Source: Harmothoe impar
Lineage: Eukaryota; Annelida; Polychaeta; Phyllodocida; Polynoidae
Direction: 5' to 3'
Assembly (NCBI GenBank): GCA_947462335.1
Contig: OX381714.1
Coordinates: 38,289,360 to 38,353,359, forward strand
DNA length: 64,000 nt
Below, one piece after another: positions 48,270 through 59,545 of this stretch. The notes beneath the pieces were generated by a model that saw only the letters and a list, made by a program, of their open reading frames with translations, was not told where the DNA came from and searched no databases. The position numbers and the translations under genes are program-made. Each line of letters opens with the position of its first letter. Within the stretch, counting starts at the first letter, position 1.

Positions 48270-48663
48270 GCTCCATAATGACCCCATGAAAAGAAATGTC
48301 TACACAACAATATGGCTTAATAGCAACATAGCTTCACATCTACTTAAATTCATAGTTTTATTTTGTCACAGAAACATTACTCCATAGACGTGACTTTTAG
48401 CAAAATCCCAGACTTCATGACAGGTCATTTCATCAATTTAGCGAGTGGTAGAGATTCATAGCTCCATCCAAATCACTATTGATTTCAGAATGGGGTAAAA
48501 TTAATGCTCTCGCTACTTGTACTTAGCCCTATTCTATCAATAATGAGCAATATTGTGGCTTCCTAAATTTCTTTTCATCTTTAATTGTCATGTTCAGTTT
48601 TTAAGTATCCGACGGGAAGCCGCGCTGATGATAACCAAGGTAGCCGCAGAGACCCACCGGACA

Positions 48664-49155
48664 ATGGCTGAGGAATTTGAAGCCAGCTCCGACAGTAATC
48701 TCGAGATAGTAGAAGGCATAGTCACTAAGAGAGAGGGAGCCGATGCTGCTGCCTCGAAACTAGTGATTGTCAACTCGTACATCACCAAAAGAGTCGATGA
48801 AGAACACCTGCTGGAACACGCGGGACTCACGAAGAGACAGACATCTGTCCTCAGTAGGGTCCCCTGTGACGCTCAGGTCCTCGACCCAGTGAAGTTCGAC
48901 AGAGATGCCAGGAAGAAGGCAGAAGCCGCTTCTAAAGTAGCGCGCGAAGAAGCCAAAGCCGCCGAAGCAGCCGCCAAGAAGCAGTCTTTTCGGGAGGCCC
49001 TCCCTCGAGGAGGGCACCGAGGAGGCAACAGGGGCGGCGGACGGCCGCACCGAGGAAACCGCGGAGGGTGGAAGCCCAAGGGCCAACGGGATCCCCGTCT
49101 GACCCGAGGCAGTCGAGCCCACGCAAACAACGGGGACCAGGAAGCACCAATGTAA
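48664..49155 (+). CDS. RGG-rich basic protein, upstream frame of Penelope element
   Basis: ATG at 48664 has a strong context (A at -3, G at +4). An earlier ATG at 48628 has a weak one. The 163 residues have three parts: an acidic start (MAEEFEASSDSN), a middle with DPVKFDRDARKKAEAASKVA forming an Ala/Lys/Glu-rich helix or coiled coil, and a C-terminus of RGG/GRG repeats (about 115-150) as in RNA-binding tails. It overlaps the RT frame, which is shifted -1, by 88 bases. It may be a separate ORF1 or the N-terminal part of a once-continuous polyprotein; no canonical slippery heptamer is evident. An RNA-binding role is inferred from composition only. Confidence 0.6.
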   Translation: MAEEFEASSDSNLEIVEGIVTKREGADAAASKLVIVNSYITKRVDEEHLLEHAGLTKRQTSVLSRVPCDAQVLDPVKFDRDARKKAEAASKVAREEAKAAEAAAKKQSFREALPRGGHRGGNRGGGRPHRGNRGGWKPKGQRDPRLTRGSRAHANNGDQEAPM

Positions 49156-51095
49156 AGAGTGACTCTAATATAACCCCAGATAAACCAGATTCTATCAGCA
49201 TTTTGACCTCCGAAGTATCGGAAATAAAAATCTCTGAAAATTGCTCTGAAGTTGTGTCTGATATATCAAACAATGTTGTTAATCTTTCAGACAAGACCTT
49301 AAGTCAAGATGAAAAAACTCTTCTCAAAAAAGGTTTAAACTTCTGCCCAGTAGTTACTCACATATCAGAAGGAGATATCAAAATCGAACTTGATAAATTC
49401 CATAATACTTTGAGAACTAAAACCTTCTTTCACAAATCTGACAAAGAAAATGGGAGTGGTCAACTGAAACCAGGGGTCGATGTAAATCAACCCCTGATAA
49501 CAGAGTGCTGGGAAAATAAAATCAACCGAAATAAATTGGCAGTGGGGAGTGCGGGAATAGCATTTCAGGACAAAAATCTGATGATGGACCTCAGGGACAA
49601 GTCAGGTTGGGTCCCCCCCCATGGCCCCAAAAATTTGGAAGATTTTATTGCAATAAATGAGATGGAGGTTTCATCCCTATTATTGCAACAAAACCTAGCA
49701 AAAAAGAATCTCACCCAGGGCGAAGAAAAAGCACTGGGGGTATTGTCGAAAGACATACATATAACAATAAAACCGGCTGACAAAGGCGGAGCCATTGTTG
49801 TACAAAATACCCGAGATTATGTGAAAGAAGCAATGAGACAGCTCAAAGACACTCATACATACGAAAGACTAAGGGAAGACCCAGTTCTAGAATATGCAGA
49901 AAAAGTAGATGAAAAAATCATGGAGATGACCGCAAATGGAGAAATCTCACACCTGATGGCAGGCTCCATGCGGAACATCAAACCCAGAACACCACCCATC
50001 TACTTCCTCCCAAAAATCCACAAAGGCACCCTACCCCCCCCAGGGAGGCCCGTGGTATCAGCCAACGGCTGCCCCACGGAGAAAATCTCGGCTTTTGTGG
50101 ACGCATTTCTAAAACCCCTAGTCCCAGTAATTGAGTCATATGTGAAAGACACAACTGACTTCATCAACAAAATAGAAGACCTAGAGACCCTAGACGAGGG
50201 AGCCCTCATAGGTACCCTAGACGTCACCTCACTATACACCAACATCCCAAACGGGGAAGGCTTGGCCGTTATAGCTGAGAGACTAGAAGAAGTCAGAGAC
50301 TCCAGACTAATGCCCACCAACAGAAGTCTGGTAGAACTACTAGAGATGGTTCTCACCATGAACCACATATCCTTCAATGGCAGATATTTTCTTCAGAAAC
50401 GAGGGACAGCCATGGGAACCAGGCTAGCCCCCTCATACGCAAACATCTTTATGGAAAATGTAGAGAAAGCAGCCCTCTCTTCATCGAACATAAAACCCAA
50501 AATCTGGTTACGGTACATCGATGACATCTTTTTCGTGTGGACACACGGAGAAGAAAAACTCGAGAGATGGATGAGACACCTGAACCGATTCCACGGCACC
50601 ATAAAGTTCACAGCTGAAACCTCAAGCGAGGAGATCAGTTTCTTGGACACCAAGGTGAAATTGGACACAGGGACTCCGAAACTGTATACTGACCTATACA
50701 GAAAACCGACTGACGTCAATAACTACTTGGACTACAAATCAGCCCATCCAATCTCGACGAAAAAAGCATTACCGTACTCACAAATCCTCAGAATATTCAG
50801 AATCTGCCAGAAACACGAAGATTTCGAGTTTCACAGCAGACAGAAAATAGAAGAGTTTGTAGAAAAAGGGTACCCTCGAGAAATCCTTGAGGAGGCCCTC
50901 GAAAAAGTAAGGGCACAGGACAGGCGTGAAACCCTGAAACCCAAACCCAAAAAACCGCACAACCCAGACCAAACCCACCTGATCAGTACCCACAGACCAG
51001 GTAACAATATCATAAACAAAACCGTCTCAAAAAATTGGGACAGACTAGGAAGTTCCAAAACCACAAAATTCCTTCGTAGGGGAGGCCTTGTATAA
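49068..51095 (+). pseudogene. Penelope-like reverse transcriptase, interrupted
   Basis: A frame of 675 codons matching Penelope-like RT. Landmarks: LLKKGLNFCP (85-94, family N-terminal motif), IKPADKGG (234-241), YFLPKIHKG (312-320), LDVTSLYTNIP (384-394, first catalytic Asp), RGTAMGTRLAPSYAN (445-459), catalytic YIDD (483-486) and SFLDTKV. It opens at a GTG and has no ATG before about residue 172, so expression would rely on the upstream frame. It stops at TAA 51093-51095, just where the family normally continues into the linker and endonuclease, and the next codons in the same phase carry the expected continuation. Near the stop, A-runs and a better-looking alternative frame hint at small compensating indels. 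The catalytic residues are intact but the polyprotein is broken. Confidence 0.85.
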
Positions 51096-51653
51096 GGCCA
51101 AAAAAGACCCAAAAATCTGAAGGACCATCTGGTCAGGGCAGTAACGAACTACCCGACATCGGACGACGAAGACGACGGAGTCGTCAGAAAACCGGAACAA
51201 AAGAGGCCACGAGCTAAATGCCGTCGCCTTTTCTGTGACAAATGTGCCAGAATTGACAAATGTGGCGAGCTCACATCGAAAACCACTGGCCGCAAATTCG
51301 TAGCAAAAACGAACGTCACATGCGAGAGCTCCAACCTCATATATTGCCTAGAATGCAGAACCTGTAAAATGCAATATGTGGGGAAAACCGAACGGGCCAT
51401 CAGATGCAGGATATACGAACACGTACACTCCGTCAAAAAGAATGAGGGAGAAACTGACGTGCCGTGGCACTTTAACCAATGTGACCACAAGAAAGACAAA
51501 GATGTCAAATTCTTCGTCGTGGATTTCATAAACAGACATCCAAAAAGCGAAGAAGGAAAGAGGCTACTAGCTCTAGTGGAATTCCACTGGATCGAAAAAC
51601 TTCGTAGTCATTCGCCCTGGGGAATGAATACGAAGGACGGCAGCCATGGGTGA
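51096..51653 (+). pseudogene. GIY-YIG endonuclease of Penelope element
   Basis: In the same phase as the RT, directly after its stop, about 185 codons are open to TGA at 51653. They show NLKDHLVRA (the usual RT-to-nuclease linker), an acidic DDEDD patch, a Cys-rich segment (CRRLFCDKC, KCGEL), then NLIYCLECRTC and MQYVGKT. These are the GIY- and YIG-equivalent strands, with conserved R and H in RAIRCRIYEHVHSV and the metal-binding Glu in LVEFHWIEKL. This nuclease nicks target DNA to prime reverse transcription in the family. There is no start codon of its own before the core motif, so it is separated from the RT by the stop. Confidence 0.85.
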
Positions 51654-51924
51654 TTCGTCAACCCGTCCTCGTTCACAACGCTACACAGCATACATTTCGA
51701 CGACTCACCCTACCAGGACCAGTGTCCTACCGAATTGATCCTAGAATCCCATACATTCACCAATCAACTAATATCTATAAATAATGCAAATTTTATAGAG
51801 TTATGATCAATTAGTTTGTACTATAAGCCCGATGACCACATTGTGGGACATCCAGTACCAACACCCATCCACCCGTAAATACACATAGTGATACTATGAC
51901 TGTATTCTATAATCCCGGTAAAAT

Positions 51925-51972
51925 CCACCTGATGATGATGCCATAAAGGGTCGAAACTACAAAAGTAGGCCT
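51925..51972 (+). ncRNA. hammerhead-ribozyme-like motif, degenerate
   Basis: CTGATGA at 51929 is followed after about 17 bases by GAAAC at 51953, then CTAC-AAAA-GTAG, a perfect 4 bp stem-loop in the stem III position. The intervening bases can pair as GAT(G)CC with GGGTC. Penelope-like elements are known to carry minimal hammerhead ribozymes at their ends. Here there is an extra base after the core, and the base after stem III is G rather than the expected U, so this copy is probably inactive if it is one. Confidence 0.35.
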
Positions 51973-51984
51973 AGCACTAGTGAG

Positions 51985-53850
51985 CACTAGGCCATTAGAT
52001 TAACATTGCCGCATATGGAGATATGCACCTAATGTTTTCTAGCCCAACCACCCCCTACACATAGGCCATAGGCCTATCAGACTCAGAGTCTTCATGAAAC
52101 CATAAACAGTTGGTAAATACACAAATAGTTTAGTAAGGTCCTAGTACCTGCTGACTATCAGTGAATTTTGAATACACACAAAACTAGGCCCCACCACAAC
52201 AGGTGCCAGTGTCTAGTATACTGCACTTGCATTAGCACAGTGTCAGTATGAATAGGTCAGGGCTTGACCACAGTGTGACCAGCTGACCACATGAACAGCC
52301 AATGAGAACAGGGGTGGGAAATTTGATGCATAATTAAGTCCAAGTGGTGAATGTCAGCAGATTCTAGGGCACTTTTGTAGTCGTGGTCCCGCGGGAAACA
52401 ACAAGTACCTCCTCGTTTTCTTACATGTTCAGTTTTTATGTTAATTTTCTCCCGCTAACAAATAACGTCGTGAGATAGGGGATGGGAATTTTCAATATTG
52501 ACGGTTTTATTAACCTGAGATGACACCTTCTCCTCATCTGCCCACACGTAGCACATATTGCACAATACACTTTTCCCTTCAGTCACTTAGCATTTCAGGA
52601 CCGTGTAAGTTAAATATTATAAAGGAGACAAACAGTAACTCTAATTCCTTGATATAAACAAAGCAAAAGAGAACTTGTTTATTGTCTCTCTAACTCCCAT
52701 CTGATGTTTCCCATCACAAAAGCAATGCATGGGGTATATTTTAAGTGCCACGATGATGAGATCCTGAAAATGCTAGAACTCATCATGAGGACAATAAGCT
52801 TCTATTATAGAACATGAGGCAACAACTTAAGGTTAATAGCATCTAATAACTATAATCACAATGGGAGGTGAGGAGGGGAAGGCACCTGTTGGCCTTTCCG
52901 TTAACATGTCTTATTATTATTATTAACTAAATGTCAGGAACAAGGAATTGCCCTTTAGATTAGGATTATGAAGGATGTCACTTAAGTCACATTAAATACC
53001 TGGGCTCCGTTGCACAATGACAAACCAGCATTTCAAAAATTGAACAGGACCACATCATCATGTTAGGGATAATGCATTGTCATTATGTACATTAAAAGCT
53101 GAAGGCTACTGATCGACAGGTTAGGCAGAAGCCAGTTCAGTAGTGTTCATCATACACAAAATGTTAGTTTTAATCAATTAAACATCAAGATATGAACACT
53201 CTGTAAGACTACCCTTGGAAAGCATGGCTATTGGTGAAACACACACTATTCAAAACTGAATATATCATGTTTGTATTCTAACTAGAATTATTAAGATTCT
53301 CGATATTCTTACCAAAAACCTAATGGAATATCATTTGCAATAGGGAAGTGGATACATCTTGCCAGGCAGGCAGAGTTGAAACTAGAGAGACCACTAACAA
53401 AACTATTTCATTAAGTGGCACACTGACCTAAATAGCTGGAAGAGTCCTACCAGAACCATGGAAACAAAGGGATGAAACAGTTGAAAATGACATATTAAAA
53501 TGCGACAATTGGAAGGTGTGGAAATGGTTACAATGGGGAGGAGCCTTGGGCAGGTGTCACGGCCACCCACCTAGTGTATGTGCTGTGAAAGCCTCCAGAC
53601 GTAGTCAGGTCAAGAAAACGTAATTTTGTATTTCAGGTTTATTTATCTAAATGTAACAGTGTGACATGTACTGTCAATACCACAATATACAGCAGTCCAA
53701 CATTATAGCACTCCAATGCACTATATGGATATATATCTAAAACTGGACATCAACATCCATGTAACAGAAAGCTATATTTATTAGAAGTAGAAATCCATGA
53801 ATATCTATATGAAGGAGAACACCATGTTCATGCCTATGTCTGTGTGTATG
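51985..53850. other. unassigned DNA with one dispersed repeat
   Basis: No gene recognised. Contains the repeat at 52769-52985 described separately. Confidence 0.4.
52769..52985 (+). repeat. dispersed direct repeat, copy 1
   Basis: Closely matches 57369-57584 in the same orientation: GAACATGAGGCA.CAACTTAA, GGTTAATAGCATCTAATAAC, GGGAGGTGAGGAGGGGAAGG, CACCTGTTGGCCTTTCC and GCCCTTTAGATTAGGATTAT. About 90 percent identical by eye. Non-coding; origin unknown. Confidence 0.85.
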
Positions 53851-53854
53851 TTCA

Positions 53855-55140
53855 TTTCGAAATTCAAGATTGCAACCATTGATTGAATGCCACCATGCTT
53901 TCAATGTAATCTCGAATTGCAGTTGCAGTAGTTTGATACTAATAAAAAAAAATCTATTCTATTTTTCTTTCATGAACAGTTGGCATCCCATAGATTCAAG
54001 ATGGCTATCACTTATTGAATGTCCCAACGCTTGAAATGCAATCTTGACTTGTAGTTGCATTAATTTGATACTATCAAAAAAACAAATCCTATTTGATTTT
54101 TCCTTCATTCAACCCATTCAAGATGGCTACCATTTACTAAATGCCACAATGCTTTCAGTGCAATGAAGAATTGTAGTTGCATTAATTTGATATCTATATA
54201 AGAACATTTCTATTTGATACCTTTTTCAAACACAGTTGGCACCCCATAGGTTTAGGATGGCCACCATTCATTGAATGCCACAATGCTTTAAATGCAATCT
54301 TGAAATGTAGTTGCATTAATTTTAAACTGTTAAAAACATCCAATTTACCGTAAATTCCCGCGTACTACCCGCGGGTTGTACGCGAACCAGACACAGCTTT
54401 CATTTGATACCAAACATGCCTATATAGGGTGCGGGTTATACGAGGGTTTTTATTATTATAGATCAGTACTAAAATTGAGATTTTCAAATCCAAAAACGGG
54501 TTATAGGATTCTCCTGAGTTGGGGGTGCGGGTTATACGTGAGATGCGGGTAATACGCGGGAATTTACGGTAGTTGTTTTTTTCATGAAGAGTTGGCACCC
54601 CATAGGTTCAAGATGGCCACCAATCATTGAATGCCATAATGCTTAAATGCAATCTTGAGTTGCTGTTGCATTAATTTGATTCTTAAAAAAAAAACTTTCT
54701 TTTTTTTCTTTCATGAACAGTTGGCACCCCATACATTCAAGGTGACTACCAGTCATTGCATGCCACAATGCTTTAAGTGCAATCACAAATTGTAGTTGCA
54801 TTAATCTGATACTAATAAAAAAACTAATTCTATTCTTTTTTTTATTTATGAACAGTTGGCACCCCATATATTTAAGATGACTACCATTCATTGAATGCCC
54901 CGATGCTTGAAATGCAATCTCGAATTGTAGTTGCATCAATTTAATGCTAATAAAAGACAAATTCTTATCAATTTTTCTTTCATGAATATTTGGCACCCCA
55001 TAAGGTGGCCACCATTCATATTAATGCAAATAGAATGCTTTAAGTGCTGTCACGACTTGTAGTTGCATTAATCTGATACTAAAAAAAAAAAATCTATTTG
55101 AATTTTCTTTCATGAACAGTTGGCACCCCATAAATTAAAA
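53855..55140 (+). repeat. tandem array of ~130 bp units, interrupted by a MITE
   Basis: About nine units, each with CATGAACAGTTGGCACCCCA, TTCAAGATGGC.ACCATT, ATTGAATGCCACAATGCTT, AATGCAATCTTGAATTGTAG and TTGCATTAATTTGATACTAA followed by an A-run. Units vary by 10-25 percent, so the array is old. A 222 bp MITE splits one unit at 54348-54569. Reading frames over it are chance. Confidence 0.92.
54348..54569. mobile_element. TA-flanked MITE, 222 bp
   Basis: The termini CCGTAAATTCCCGCGTA and TACGCGGGAATTTACGG are perfect 17 bp inverted repeats. TA lies on both sides (54346-54347 and 54570-54571), a Tc1/mariner/pogo-type target duplication. Internal GCGGGTTATACG and GTACGCGAACC words repeat the terminal theme. 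The tandem array resumes precisely after the right TA, giving a clean insertion boundary. Confidence 0.88.
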
Positions 55141-55890
55141 ATGCAACCAGCACCCAGGTCAACAGCTATATACAGACACGTGTACCTCCCCTGCCTGTTC
55201 TCCTTCAATGCACAGTGAAGAGGGTGGGAGGGGGTGACCCTCAACAGTGCATAAACACTTTGATTGGATGACAATGCAGTTTTTATATTACAACCTAAAT
55301 TTGTGCAACGAAAATCATCAAGAAATACTAAGTATTTTTTCCAAAGAATAGCTTTTCTAGAATGGCTCGGTATTCAGGAATCCTACTGCGAACAAAACAA
55401 TGTCAAATTCTAATTCTAAATACCTGAAAATTGAGAAATGCTGGCGTTCACGGGTTATGTAGGAAATGTACTAAAAACAGCAAAAAAGGGCAACAAAACC
55501 CTAATTTTCTCAAAAACTGTTCAGTAGGATTTTTTCTAACTGAGGTTCCACTGTTTTCTACCCTCATATTACACATTGGCATAGAGAATATATTGACACC
55601 TAGTCAGGATTTTGCGCTAGGAGCAATCTGTGAGGCGAAAAACAGCCAAAATGAGCCACTGGTCTGAAGTATAAAACTGGGCATCGATCACTATAGAGCT
55701 ACAAAAAGACAGAGAATCGATGTCCAGTAATAAGCAATGACAACATATCGACCTAATTCAAGATGAAAAAGGGTATTTCAAGGTGATTTTAGCGTTTAAT
55801 TCTGTTCTAAGCTTATTAGCTTCTCAGTAGTGGGCGCCCTCACACCTCTTCTTTTTAAAATTACCCCTGCCCTTGGCCCCTCTACCCTAC
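55141..55890. other. unassigned non-coding DNA
   Basis: No gene recognised. A 78-codon frame at 55431-55667 has no identifiable domain. Confidence 0.4.
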
Positions 55891-55897
55891 TTGTAAA

Positions 55898-56208
55898 GCA
55901 TCACCCAGAGGGGGCAGTGAGGGACACAGGGAGGAGCAGAAGCCATACAGTCGAGCTGCTCTATCCTATTTCCCACCCGTCACCCTGCCGTCAGAGATAA
56001 AGGGATAAGGTTGGACTGACCAGGAACAAGGGGGCTGGGACTTACTGAGCAGGGAATAGAGGGTGTCAGACTGGACGCACCAAAACATAAAACCTGGCTT
56101 CTGCCTGATTGATATTTCTGCCGTGAGGTGGCAGCTTAGTCAGCACCCCCATCAGTTGGTGGCAGAGCTGCTCATGGTGTTGGATAAGAGCATCAGGGAG
56201 ACTGGCAT
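55898..56208 (+). pseudogene. exon-like segment, copy 2, with in-frame TAG
   Basis: The + strand counterpart of the inverted copy at 38577-38890. The same peptide is preserved (SDWTHQNIKPGFCLIDISA and VRWQLSQHPHQLVAELL), but the codon that is TAC in copy 1 is TAG at 56057-56059, and one Thr is Val. Similarity stops just after ETGIG in both copies and extends about 150 bp upstream of the open part. A non-functional duplicate of an unidentified exon or of a repeat is the simplest reading. Confidence 0.45.
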
Positions 56209-56379
56209 CGGATCTGGTCGGGCAGAAGGGGGGGAGTGGGGTTACAAAGGTGTGTGTGGATGGGTGGAGGGGTGGGAGGTGGACAGGGGAAAGATATATA
56301 TGCCCTTACCTTACTTTGGAAAGCGTCATCTGGTGTTTTACCCATGAGAAAGCAGTAAATTAAATGTAGTGAATTCAAT

Positions 56380-56480
56380 TGAGTGAGTGAGTGAGTGAGT
56401 GAGTGAGTGAGTGAGTGAGTCAGTCAGTCAGTCAGTCAGTCAGTCAGTCAGTCAGTCAGTCAGTCAGTCAGTCAGTCAGT
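56380..56480. repeat. (GAGT)n-(CAGT)n tetranucleotide microsatellite
   Basis: About ten GAGT units pass directly into about fifteen CAGT units. The two motifs differ by one base, so the second probably arose from the first by mutation and expansion. Confidence 0.97.
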
Positions 56481-57368
56481 AACGCCCATTTCCCATTAGT
56501 GGATTTAAATGTCCCAGCGGCGGATACCCCCTAACAACCACACAGTACAGTTTCCAGTATTTCATAGTGGTTCCCTCATTAACCAATGGGATCTATTTAA
56601 ATCTTCTATTGGAAAATGAGCCTGGGTGAGTTTGTATGTAGAGGTGGTTAGCAGCGGCTGTGGGTGTGGTTGGATTTGGCACTGTGTGCACTGGATTGAC
56701 AAGGTTTGTGCAGAAACCCTAGGAGGCCATGTGAAGGGTAGAGGAAGGGCCCCGTCTCAGGTAAAGTCACTGAGCCGGCTATGGTAACAGCGCCAGACGG
56801 GCATGAACGTCATGTGACCTGTTTGTCCTACAATCTACTGCCAACAAACTGCTGACAAAGCGATATTACACCCATATCACACTGCCATGGCTAAAAGGGT
56901 AGAGACCAGCAGTGTTATAAATACTACATGGATGGAGGTAAAAAACTGTATAGATGGTTACAGTCTTTACAGCGGTTATGCCTGCATTACTCTGAATAAT
57001 ATCTCCGAATAATATTTCTGAATAATAGCGTTAGAAATTGGTAGTGGTGGACAAATTAGAGAGTTCCAAAATCAGTGACAGGACAATATACTTGCCTACC
57101 GTTATTTCCTTGAAATTCAGGCCCGTAAGGTAGAGCATTTTGTATTTTCAAATGGAACACATCTTTACCATGATACCTATGTCCAGATTATCCAAAAATG
57201 TATGTTAATCTTAGGTAAATTATTAATTTCTGAACTAAGGAAACAATGATGGGAAGGCATGTTTATTATCTCAGTTACTGTTCAAAGTTAGATTTTTCAA
57301 AATGTAACTTTCTCACCATACTGCTTCACAGGGAATATTCTAAAGCACTATGGTGATTACATTCCCCA

Positions 57369-57584
57369 AACTTCTGGGGCTCATTATGAAGACAATGAGT
57401 TTCTATTATGGAACATGAGGCAGCAACTTAAGGTTAATAGCATCTAATAACGATATTCACAATGGGAGGTGAGGAGGGGAAGGCACCTGTTGGCCTTTCC
57501 ATTAACATGTCTTCTTACTATTAGCTAAATGTCAGGTACAGGGGTTTGCCCTTTAGATTAGGATTATGTAGGATATCACTGTCG
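57369..57584 (+). repeat. dispersed direct repeat, copy 2
   Basis: Partner of 52769-52985, about 4.6 kb downstream in the same orientation. Confidence 0.85.
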
Positions 57585-58702
57585 GTAATCAAGGTTTTTA
57601 GAGCATGTCACTTTAGGAAGCTAGGCCACTTATCACAATGTAAATAACATCATCTTATTTAAAGATGGTGTATCAGCTAATAGACTTCCCAAACCTTTTC
57701 TTCAAAATGGATATAATTTTATTGTCAAGGGTTTTGTTATCATTTTAGTTGGTATGCAGTATTCTATTTTCAATATATTTCTCTATAAATATATGATTTG
57801 AGATAGTTAACAATAAAGCCTATCCACCTCACTGACTCAGTCACTCTCCCAGGTGTGTACAGGGGAAACTAGCCTGGTAGAGAAAGCACTGAGCCATGCA
57901 GTACCACAACATAGACAGATTTAGTGACGACCTACAGTAAAAATTATTGCGCTACATGTGTTAATCTTATGTATTTAGACTCTGCCAATTCTTTTAAAAC
58001 TTAGGGAGTGTGTATAGGATAGGATACGCAACAGTAATATGGCATGATTAAAACGTAATCAAATTTTAGCTGGGACACCATCTTCAATGAAGACACAAAA
58101 TAGTACCAAAACAGCTGTCACACCATTGTTAGTATACATAGTTATCAAAATAATTGCATTTATTTCGAGATCTCATATCTGAGTTATTTGACCTTGTACA
58201 TGTAAACGAGCTGTAACCCCCCGTGTAACAGACATTTTTAAGAACTACCTTTACAGCTCCAGTGAGGAGACGATATGCTTATTCATTACTGGCCAGAGTC
58301 TGATATCATATAATATTTATTGTTATCTTGTACCATTATGCTCCCTTAATTATGCAGGGATAATCGTGTATGATATGCCCTGTTCAACAAGCCATGAGGT
58401 GAGAAGAAGCATATTCCTCCTTGAACTTTAACACAACAAGGACTTTCAGACAACCCTTACACATACTTTCCTAGAATGTGTATTGCTGAGACGTGACAGT
58501 ATGTCCTGTAGTTTGACACTAATGGTTGTATATTTGAACACCTGAACTCACAACACTGCATGTATGTGAATTCCACTTGTTAAGCCCCCAAAGCGTCGTT
58601 ATGAGTAGAGCAAAGCGTCACGCTGATAGAGGACTATTTGAGGCGCTGCTGAATGTAGACATGGTATTCTAAATGCACTCGAAAAGGTTTACTGATTACT
58701 TA

Positions 58703-58850
58703 GGCCAAAAAATGTAAAGATGTGTTTCGAGAAACATGGTTTGAAAATTAGGGTAGTTTATACATTTTCGTATTTACAATACAAGGGTGTCGCAAATCGT
58801 CATATCGACTCGTTGCTTTTTAAAATGACTCGCGGTGTCGTGCAGTCACT
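58703..58850. mobile_element. diverged relative of the 17.9 kb Harbinger-type MITE
   Basis: Begins TTAGGCCAAAAAATGTAAAG then ATGTGTTTCGAG, compared with the intact terminus GGCCAAAAAAAAAAGGTGTG. It continues with TAGGGTAG and several ATCGACTCG and GACTCGCG words resembling the interior. The right end is not clear. Confidence 0.4.
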
Positions 58851-59299
58851 AGGAATATTGATATTTAATGGTGTAATTATATTCATTCAAAGCCTAGTCC
58901 CTGAAATCAGAGAATTAAATAGGCCACTAGTTAGAGAGGCAATCATATTTCCTTGACCCTCTCGTCATACATCTGTCAGTAGCTCTTTCTGCCCATAGCT
59001 GTACCTTTCCCTCTGTTTGTCTCCCTGTCTTTTGCCCCCTTCTCCGGTCTTCCATCTCCTCATTCAGTGCCTCGTCTGTCATGGTTCATAGACAAGGGCT
59101 CTGTTATAGCTCTACTAACTCAGTTCACCCATATTCTAGATCAACTAGAGCCAGCTTCATTACTCTTATTAGCCATACCCTCTGTACTTATACCTCTGAC
59201 ACATGTCCTTACATTAAAGACAGCACCAAAGAAATCAATCATTTATTATTGTGGTCAACAATGTTAATAACATTCATTACTACGTAGGTATTTGTGCTT

Positions 59300-59545
59300 C
59301 CCATACATGCTTGAGTGTATCACCCCGTATTGTATGATCATGATGCATGAATGCAGCCCTGACCCAATTACTCCCCAGGCTTGCATTTGCATCATACCGA
59401 TCCTTCGGAAATGTAATGATCCATAATCCAGAATGGTAGACATCATGCTTGAATGCTGCAGTGGCGAGTTACTCGCCAGGATCCATGCATCAGGACAGTC
59501 CTACCACAATAAAAAGCACTATGCGGCCCTTAAAGGGATAAGGCA
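59300..59545. repeat. member of GATGCAGCCCT dispersed family
   Basis: Shares GTGTATCA, CATGATGCATGAATGCAGCC, CCAGGCTTGCATT, CTTCGGA and GCGGCCCTTAAAGGGATAAG with the copies in the 2.16 kb duplication and at 32.4-32.6 kb. Heavily diverged. Confidence 0.5.

Larger units (their letters stand above)
48620..51980 (+). mobile_element. Penelope-like retroelement, damaged
   Basis: Holds an RGG-rich upstream frame, a Penelope-type reverse transcriptase and a downstream GIY-YIG endonuclease, all on the + strand, followed by about 300 bp of 3' sequence with a hammerhead-like motif. The RT and nuclease frames are in phase but separated by one TAA at 51093-51095, and the upstream frame is in a different phase from the RT. 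I see no terminal repeat copy upstream, so the 5' end is probably truncated; both boundaries are approximate. Confidence 0.88.

Noticed and set aside
48594..50377. Minus-strand frames of 78-125 codons under the Penelope element
   Set aside because: Antisense shadows of the RT and RGG frames.
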